Source: Polytrichum commune (Eukaryota > Streptophyta > Polytrichopsida > Polytrichales > Polytrichaceae). Taken from it: DNA of 64,000 nt. The DNA is taken from positions 19,964,001 through 20,028,000 of the forward strand of contig OX485806.1 of the NCBI GenBank assembly GCA_950295325.1. The letters run 5' to 3'. Made by a program: the position numbers and the translations under genes. The notes beneath the pieces were generated by a model. The model saw only the letters and a program-made list of their open reading frames with translations. It made no database searches and was not told the origin of the DNA. Positions 55,973-64,000 of the stretch are shown here, piece by piece (the first letter of the stretch is position 1; every line of letters starts with the position of its first letter).

Positions 55973-58900
55973 GCACTAGCTAGCTAGCTACTAAACTAGC
56001 TAACTACGAGGCTTGCAACAACAACAACAACAGGAGATCAAAGCCATGCATTGATGTATACATAGAGGCCCGGCCAGGCTATTGATTGATATTGCCCGGA
56101 TTTCGTTTACTTTACCCAGAGCCTCATGGCATGATGTAGAGGTCACCACTGCAAAGTTGGGTTGGGTTCGTGTCACTTTCTTGAGAGGGTTTCAGTGAAT
56201 TGCAGATCGGCAAAGACAAGGACCGTCCTCCACCCCGGCCCTTTTCCTTTTGTAATTTTCAATCAACACACATTCTTGCGGATAGCATGTCACTATGTAC
56301 ATATGAGTATACACGCACACCTAATCGAGAGGGTTAATTCACTGATCACTACTAAAAGACTTCCCTGTGATGCTTCACTACCATCATGTGGGTCATGGGC
56401 CATTGTCGTGTGTCACTGAAAGAAAAACGCGAGTCTATCATTGTGGTAGATTTGCATATTTTCCAACGACTTAGAATAAGTTTCATGTGACGCATGTTGA
56501 TTAGGCTTGTAGTGCTTGTAAAAGGTACACTACGGGTGTTCGTTTGGTTTGTATTTCATGTTCTCCAACTTCATGCCGACCAAATTTACACGATGGAACT
56601 TGATTTACGTTAACAAATCTATGATAAAGCACTCATCTGTGTCGGTTCTTTAATTGAATACCTAGGTCCTCCCCCCATGCTCAATTGTGTTGATTCTTTT
56701 AGTCTAGAACGGTTGATGGATTTAGAGCACATAGTCTAATGTCTTTTACATAGATGCCTTGCCGGGTTCTAACCTAACCATACACCACTCAAATACACTC
56801 CGAACTTCGTAATATCACGCTTGTGGCAACCAAAAGTGCACATGATATTGAGGAGTTATGTGGTGTTAACATGGATGCATGAATCACTGTAGCATGTGAC
56901 ATTATGAAATAACACAAAATCACATTGCAATAATGACAATGATCACAACGTGATGCGTGCAAGCGTGCGGTTTGCGTTCTGTGATGGTTTATTTTAATGT
57001 CAAAACCCATGATATTTGGGAAAGAAACATGATAACAAGGAGTGAGATTTAACCTAAGAACATCCGTTCCTTAGGGTTTGGGGAATTATGTGAGGGTCAA
57101 ATCCCCGGTTTTAAAGCTCCGAAGTATACGAATCCGTAGGGTGCAATGTGAGTACATTCAAAAGACAAGAAAACTTAATTATCATCTTGTTGAGGTCCTT
57201 GGATTGTTGAGACAAGTGCACCAGAATCCACACAAGTCGTGAACATATCGCCTGCTTAGATGGTGTTTTGTGCTCATTTAAACTGGATGTCAATTCACTT
57301 TCATTCTACTCGCCTTCTGAAGAATTATAAGCTCTTCAAAATGCGACATCTTGATTACCTTGCCACACATCGGAAGATTGAATTTTTTTTTTCTCCTTTC
57401 GATTATGTTGGGCCTCCTGCAATTGCGACCCATAAACTTGCGCTAATTCTCGATCTCATAGTCTGAATTGAAGTGTTGAGCAGAGCAAGATCGATTGATC
57501 TCCATACTCACATCGAGGGCTGCATTAATAGCAAGATTGAGTTAACCCTTACACAACAATCCTTATTGGGACCTGTGTTTATATGGGAACGTGACAATTT
57601 ATACAAACCCCTCAACAAGTATTGAAATAATTTGGTATGTGGGGTCGAATCCGTGTTTAGCATAAGTGAAAGTTAAGGCATATGTGAATGGTAATCACAT
57701 ATATGAGGTGTGATGTGAGTACACGTCAATTATACGAACTCAATTTTTTTGAATAATTCGGTCGACATAGATTTAAGATAGATAAATAAATTTCATATAA
57801 GATCAAATATGATTTTGATTTTTTGGGGGCACAAGCACGGTCAAGTGGATAACTCATGAACCAAGCATAGGATTAAGTGAAAGTGATTCAGACTATATGT
57901 ATTAACTTTGAATTTTGTAAAGAAAAAAATATTAAAAATTTTGAAAAAAATAATAGATTGATCTACAAAGCCAACCAATTTATGTTGAGAAAAATAATTT
58001 CAAGAAAAGTCTGCACATTTTTAGAAGACGGTGCAAGTGGTGTGCAAGTAGATGATATTGAACAAGCAATTGTCTACAATTTGTTTGAAATATGATAAAA
58101 ATAAATAAAAAATAAAAATTCTCTACATACTTTTGTAATGATGCCCTCAAGTTTATAACAAATTCAAGGATATATGAAAGATTCAACTTTAGAATATTTA
58201 AGGTCATGAATAATTACATCCAAAACCAAATTTAGCCATTTCTTTTGAGCATCATGACTTTCAATAACAAGTTTTAAAGATCTCGTCTTGACATTTAAGT
58301 ACTTAGCACAACAACACTTTGCTACTAATTTTGAACACATAGTCCGATCTCCTTTGACCACATGATTTTGTTGATCTCCAGTCTTAGATCCACACCTAAC
58401 CACACACCACTCAAATGTAGGTGACCATTTAGCCTTGATTATGTATTAACCATTCTAGGTTGAGTAGTCAACATAATTAGGGCTACCTCATCATGTTCTA
58501 GTCCCGACACTTTTGACATTGAGAAATCATAGCAACAATAGAGTTATCCGTAAAGTGAGCTGAAGAGAGGGTTTTGGGCCTGGATTTGAGAAAATTGTGT
58601 GACAGGCCCTAAAAGTGGAGCAGGTGTCTGTAGCTATAAAAAAACACAGGCACAAATCTTTTGAGGGACCGGAAATGGTGAAAAAAAAAATTTGCTCCTG
58701 TGTTGTGAGCACGCCCCGTGAATTTAGCGTCGCTTTGTCAGAGGGTGCTAATTATGTCACCCTGTTTCGCTAATTCTGTTAGGGGTGCAGACAAGACTAA
58801 GTAAGTAGTGAAGCACGCCCAAAATCAGCAAGCACACATGACGGCCTCAACCACGAATAGGCGGATTCTCTCATCCAAAAACAAGCAGACCAGCTCTGAC

Positions 58901-59481
58901 CCTAAACCCAGGCCTTGTGTATTATGCCCCGGAATTCAAGAGCCTTACTTTGCATTTCCATGGGTTTGTGTGAATCTGTCAAAACACTCAAAATTTGTCA
59001 AAACACCAGCTCACTTTACGGATAACTCTAATAGGGAGCTCAAAAAATCCACACATTGTTGTTACAAGCTTGCATCGCATTCACAGAAACAAGAACATCC
59101 CCAACTATAAAAATCCAAGTTGAAAAATCTTGGCAAACGACAGAAACAAATCATTTCAAACACATTTGCCTTGTGGTAAGGTTTGTAGTTAGGAATGGTA
59201 TCCAAAAAGACATGTGTTACAATGAGATTTGACTCTATGCATGCTCAAATCTTCACATAATTGAGAGGGCCTACCAAACCAAGTCTTGAAGGAAAAAGAG
59301 AATGTTCACTTTCACCTCTTACAATTGTTGCATCTCAACTCCACATCTAAAACTTGAAATATAAAATTTCTTGATTCATCACATTCGCTAACCGGAGCGG
59401 ATAATCCCGAGCCGATGCAATAGCCAAGTTTAATCAACGAGTGGTCACTACATGGATCACTTGATCTCGCCACTTCAATAA
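55973..59481. other. Intergenic, dispersed repeat copies only
   Basis: Near 55,975-56,000 is a run of AGCTAGCTAGCT words. Copies of the dispersed repeat lie near 56,640-56,830, 58,320-58,480 and 59,190-59,270. No gene is supported. Confidence 0.35.
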
Positions 59482-59979
59482 GGGCCACTTCACACATGAG
59501 CCAAGAGCCGTGACCATGAAATTGTGAGAGCCCAAAGAAAGTGTCCAAAGGCCGTCCCACGACACCTTCAAAATCATGTAGTGTGGTCACGGATCCTCAA
59601 GTGTAGTGTGAAGTCATATGTGACCAGGCCCTCAACCAAATGTATTTCAATGACTTTCTATTCATGCGGGGTCCTCACACATGATAAAATAGAGTAAATC
59701 AACGGTTGTGAGCATTCGGAATGCCATGGTCTCCCGGTTTTATGTTAGGCCTACGTCCAATAGATGGTCTTTAGAAATAGTCCAAGTGACCATGGAACAT
59801 AATCCATTCGATGCCACGTAGGAATCCGTGTAGACTTTACATCCATCTTGCGTTCACATACTCCGTTGGTCCCTCAAGCAGAGTGTGAAGCAAAGTTGGA
59901 CCGGTTCCACCTTTCCCACCAATGAGAGTGCGTGAAGTGTAACGGTCACGGGCTCTCAGTCTCGTGTGTGAAGTGGCCC
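59482..59979. mobile_element. Tourist/PIF-Harbinger-like MITE, copy 3
   Basis: It begins GGGCCACTTCACACATGAG and ends ...GTGAAGTGGCCC. TAA flanks both sides (59,479-59,481 and 59,980-59,982). It is 498 bp long and in the same orientation as copy 1 (25,059). Confidence 0.9.
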
Positions 59980-59982
59980 TAA

Positions 59983-60828
59983 ATCTCTTCCACTTTAGGC
60001 GTTACAATTTACGACCATGCTCGCTTTTAAACGCACGCTCAAATAGGGTAGAAGCTTCTAGTGGGAAGAAAACGAGTGATAAGTACACGCAATTCCCGTG
60101 GTGAGGTGGCCCACAATAGGGCCACATACATACCCGAACCCTAAAACGAGACCAAAATGTGGACCACGACGACAAAGTCTGCCTATCGGGCACTCACTCA
60201 CCATCTACCATTCGAACCATGGGCAAGGCCCTCCTAACTTCGAAGTTGGTTGGGTCACCATTAAAGCAAGGAAACCCTAAGTACGTAGTATCAAACATCC
60301 AAGGCTCCCGAGTACAACATAAGCTTACTTGCCTTTTTCTTCTTATTATTATTGCTAATTAAGATAATCGCACTCATTGATCACCAGATTTAGTAGTTGT
60401 GTACTTAACCCGACTTTGAATCCACTGATAAGACTCGGGGAATTTAACCATCGCGTCTTAAGTTAAGTTAAGTACTTTTGAGAAGGTTGCGGGATTGGAT
60501 GCGCCAATCATATATACTTAGATTTTAAAATGCACCTCCGATACGACCCCAGAGCATTCAATTACCCTCGCTGGTTTCATATCGTGCAATCTTAAACGAC
60601 ACTTCAGAGATGAAAGCTGAAATCGTACTCCATTCTTCTTACAATCGATTGTCCAATGAAAAAAGAAGTTCATAAAATCGGGCCAATACCTAGTACCATA
60701 GAGGGCTCTCTATTCCGACCACCCAAAAAAACCCAAAAAAACCCCAAAAAAAACACTATTTTCTCTTCACATTTTGCGACGTGTTATAGTTAGGACCCGT
60801 TTGTATTTCACGTGGAAACTATGTATTA
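59983..60828. other. Intergenic, no gene recognised
   Basis: AT-rich sequence with an A/C-rich run near 60,721-60,755. Nothing supported. Confidence 0.35.
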
Positions 60829-60954
60829 GGTAATTGTTTTATTGGAACCGGTTATCGGTGCATAACAGGTTCAATCAAGGTGGCGAGCCCGCGGGCGAGC
60901 CAGCTTGACAGAACCGGTTCTGCACCGATAACTGGTTCCAATAAAACGATTACC
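60829..60954. repeat. 126-bp foldback (palindrome)
   Basis: Arms of about 60 bp pair nearly completely. The left arm starts GGTAATTGTTTTATTGGAAC and the inverted right arm starts GGTAATCGTTTTATTGGAAC. The centre is GCCCGCGGGC (60,888-60,897). Confidence 0.85.
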
Positions 60955-60957
60955 GAA

Positions 60958-61139
60958 CGTAACCGGTTGGCCGCTTTGTTGAGCCGCGCAGGTGACCTAA
61001 ACAGTGGGTCACCTGTCACCATAACCGATTTAGATGATCATAACCAGCTGGGATGTCGAGGTTATCGTCTGCAAACCTGTGTGCTCAGAGCCAATCGTGT
61101 AGTGCCACCTCGGCGAAACAAAGCGGCCAACCGGTTACG
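60958..61139. repeat. Second foldback with perfect 23-bp arms, directly adjoining
   Basis: The bases CGTAACCGGTTGGCCGCTTT plus GTT at 60,958-60,980 are exactly inverted at 61,117-61,139. About 136 bp of GC-richer sequence lies between. It starts 4 bp after the first foldback. Confidence 0.85.
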
Positions 61140-64000
61140 TTTTGGCAGATGTGAGGTAAATAGGGAGTCTTTCTACAATATTATAATGGCAGGGAGAGAA
61201 GAGATTCTCGCAAAGTTCTCATCATCCACCCAAAGTGGAAAGCTTTAACCTCTATAAGTTTGTGATTGGTTGAGTTGTGTCAAATGACTTCGTCGAGACT
61301 GATTTGGGGTCTTTATAACTAATTGATATGGTGTCAAACCAACTTAAAAGAATAACCTTCGAGTCACATTTTTTCCCCGTGTTGGATGAAGAAGAGGTGG
61401 TTTGTTTGTGACCATGCTCTCTCTCTCTCTTTGTGATGTCATTGTCGGGTTGTCCACTATGACAAACTTGCATAATAACCGGTAAGCCTTCAGAAAGGTA
61501 GATTGATATGTGCAATTAGGTTGTCTTCAACATATAGATTGTTGCTCTTTATCCATGTAAATCACCTTGGATAAAAACCATGTCACACAAACATATAAAT
61601 TTTGTTAATCCATTTGCACAACAACCAACGTTCACAAAAACAAATAAACTCATGTATTTTGTTATTGTGGTAACAAATATCCAAAATAGTGCCGGAGGTC
61701 AAAAAAAAATTAAGCGTGAGGCAACCTAATTACACATATTAGTGTAGGACATGGATGAAGCAAACATAGGCCATTGAGCACACACGTTATGCATGTTCCA
61801 TGCCCTTTACCATATTTTTTGTTTTGGTTTTGGTTTCTAGGCCCCGTTTGAGTTGCTTAGGACAAGCCCACAGTCCACCTCTTAATACTTTTACTAAGGA
61901 TTTGTTTACACCATGGACCATGAAGTTGTCCCGTATTAAATGGCCTTTCTTCATGGTTTAAATTATGAAAAATGAAAGATTCGAAGCCTTTGGGCCCCTC
62001 ACTAGGTGTGAACCAAATTGGATCAAGAGGAGTGATCATGCACCAAAAACTGGAGGTGCTAATTTTTTTAATATATGTCCAATAAGGAAGTTTTAGATTC
62101 CTTCTATCTCGTGTTTTACCTTCTTCTTTCATATTTGCTACAATAACATTTGGCGTAAAACATAAAATAAACATAAACCAATCAATAATATATGTATATA
62201 CATACACACATACATACTAAAACAGTGTTACCCACGGTCCCTTAATTTTTGCAGCAAGAAAACCTCTTTTGACTCTCTCATTGCAAAACCTGTTGGATCA
62301 TGACAATGAATAATGCATGCCTAAAAATAGGTCTTCCGGGGAACTTAAGCTCCGTAATGACTTCGACTTTTTTTCCTTGATGTAAATTGAATTGAGCATG
62401 GGCAAGTTCAACAACCAATCACATGATTTCAAGGGCACAAGGGACAACTATGGTATGTGGCCCGGGACGTAAACAACCCTACTTACCTAGTTATGGTTTT
62501 AGCATTATTTAGTTTAACCCCTAAATCCTTGAGCACTGTTCTCCTCAAAATTGGCCTCAAATCACTATTTGTAAGAGAGAGAATTTATTACTCGGTCTAC
62601 AAGTGTTTTTAAGCATCCAACCGTACAAATATGATGTTAGCCTTTGTATGAGCTATTTAGAATAACATCAACCATCCACGTGGTAATGTGAATGAGAAAC
62701 TAGTATATATGTGAAGGTATAATGGGTAGGGTAGGCGATTAAAAACAAACTTTAAGCTTACACACATCATCAAATGGATGACAAGATGAGGCCCAATTGG
62801 GATGAATTCTTTGCATAAGATTTCCAACTAAATTGTGAACATTTGAGGCCTGAAATTGTATGTTTCCACCAAATGTGATTATTAGAGAGCCCTTGCAATG
62901 TGTAGCACTTTGTTTTACATCCAATCTTACATAATATTCTTTAAGCGACTTCAAAAACTCCAATTGCCAATCCCAACATTAGATACTTGAAACACAAAAA
63001 TAAACTAAATCCTTGCAAAGTTTCACAGCTATTCAAGTACATATGAGTGTCATTCTCCTGTCTGTCTGACACACTTCCTAGTGTATCATGAGGTCAAGTC
63101 CAAATGCAACGGAATTTGCGACGTTGGATGACTTTGAAAACTTCCACAAGGTTGAAGTTTAGTCCAAATCCAACGGAATTTGCAGCGTTGGATGACTTTA
63201 AAATTTTCCACAAGGCCGAGGTTTAGTCCAAATCCAACGAAACCTAAAACATTAGATGCAGAATGAACTTCTTTACTGACATGAATTTCACCTCCATCTC
63301 ATCAAAAAAAGTCAAAAGTCTCGTTCAAAAAAACACACACACACACACCCACCAAAAATTGGTCATTTTGGATCTCTCGTGAATTTAGGGTTTAAGGGGT
63401 AGTAGGCTGCCATGACAACCTTGCAACAAAGTTATTTAGTATATATGCTACGCCTCCTCCAAGCCTGCAAGTTTCCTAAGCTTCCTATTAGTTATTGTCC
63501 TATAATATGAAACGGAACTCAATGGGCTCCGAGTTTGGGACTTGAGAAGGGACTTGAAGGGCGCCATGACATAAGCGTGACAGGTGGCAGCCCTCGAGAG
63601 GCCTTCACCCCTTTCGGGACCGATGAAAGAAGTCCGTCCATCCATCCAACTAACACCCAGCCCACGGTAAGTTATAAGGTATCATGGAGAGAGAGAGAGA
63701 GAGAGAGAGATTTTGCCTGCCCGCCAGCCAGTGGGGCTTGAATTGATGGCCGACCAACCCCGACTCTTGCCTAAAGGGGAGGGTACGGGTCATATTGTGG
63801 TGGTGCCCTCTCGAGTGTTAAGTAGATCGATCGACCTCCTTTTGCAGGCTCCTTCCGAAAGGCTCCAACAAACGTATCCGCCCGGCCACACATTAATTTA
63901 ATGCTTCACAACACACTGGCCCCCGCCTGGGGGGGGGGGGTTTCCTCTTCCTTCTTTCTCCCAAACCGTTTCACTTGTGCCACGTGTCATTCTCCTATTG
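61140..64000. other. Intergenic, simple and tandem repeats only
   Basis: There is a 64-bp tandem repeat at 63,098-63,260, a GA microsatellite at 63,686-63,711 and a poly-G run near 63,931-63,940. No gene is supported, though the GC-richer end (63,540-63,990) could approach one outside the window. Confidence 0.35.
63098..63260. repeat. 64-bp tandem repeat, about 2.5 copies
   Basis: GTCCAAATCCAACG-type words start at 63,098, 63,162 and 63,226, exactly 64 bp apart. The units share GTTGGATGACTTT and TTCCACAAGG. Confidence 0.85.

Noticed and set aside
60880-61248. 122-codon frame on the plus strand
   Set aside because: It runs through two foldback repeats and has no recognisable domain. The open frame is explained by locally higher GC.

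Overview
This is nuclear DNA of a land plant. Two host genes with many introns sit in a sea of mostly decayed transposons. The host genes are a chlorophyll a/b-binding protein (CP26, Lhcb5) and a 3-hydroxyisobutyrate dehydrogenase-like enzyme. Stowaway- and Tourist-type MITEs, a tRNA-derived SINE, a chromovirus remnant and CACTA, pogo and LINE debris all point to a plant with a sizeable, repeat-rich genome. Nothing fixes the species. The CP26 N-terminus is not obviously angiosperm-like, so a non-seed plant (fern, lycophyte or moss) is possible, but this is a guess.

Left third (1-20,700). Almost the whole of 1-15,769 is one giant CACTA element. Its right terminal repeat is at 15,756-15,769 and its left terminus lies about 24 bases before the window. 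It carries two divergent gene sets. On the plus strand is a TNP2-type transposase with a broken frame. On the minus strand is a TNPA-like gene with a Transposase_24-like domain, a degenerate FCP1/HAD-type phosphatase domain and a conserved C-terminal domain. A probable LTR-type block is nested in it. The CACTA has landed 20 bp inside an intron of a second transposon gene (minus, 17,910-15,790), which joins a pogo-type DDE transposase to a ULP1-type SUMO-protease domain.

Middle (20,700-37,000). Lhcb5 (minus, 24,768-21,033) can be read exon by exon to a 301-residue protein, or 313 residues with one alternative donor. Its fourth intron is itself a terminal-inverted-repeat transposon flanked by a 9-bp duplication of exon sequence. 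A Tourist-like MITE lies in its upstream region. A chromovirus remnant follows (about 27,007-29,020), with a curious array of hairpin motifs in its presumed LTR. The 3-hydroxyisobutyrate dehydrogenase-like gene (minus, 36,862-31,265) resolves into 13 exons coding for 343 residues. It has another Tourist-like MITE in intron 7 and a partial duplication of exon 6.

Right part (37,000-64,000). I see no convincing intact gene here. The DNA is a mosaic of MITEs (37,455; 40,500; 42,500; 42,886; 45,996; 48,621; 59,482), a LINE remnant, a 285-bp tandem array interrupted by a SINE with clear target duplications, foldback elements near 60,900, and scattered copies of an unclassified repeat. A few exon-like pieces near 55,000-55,970 (minus) may belong to a gene I do not recognise.
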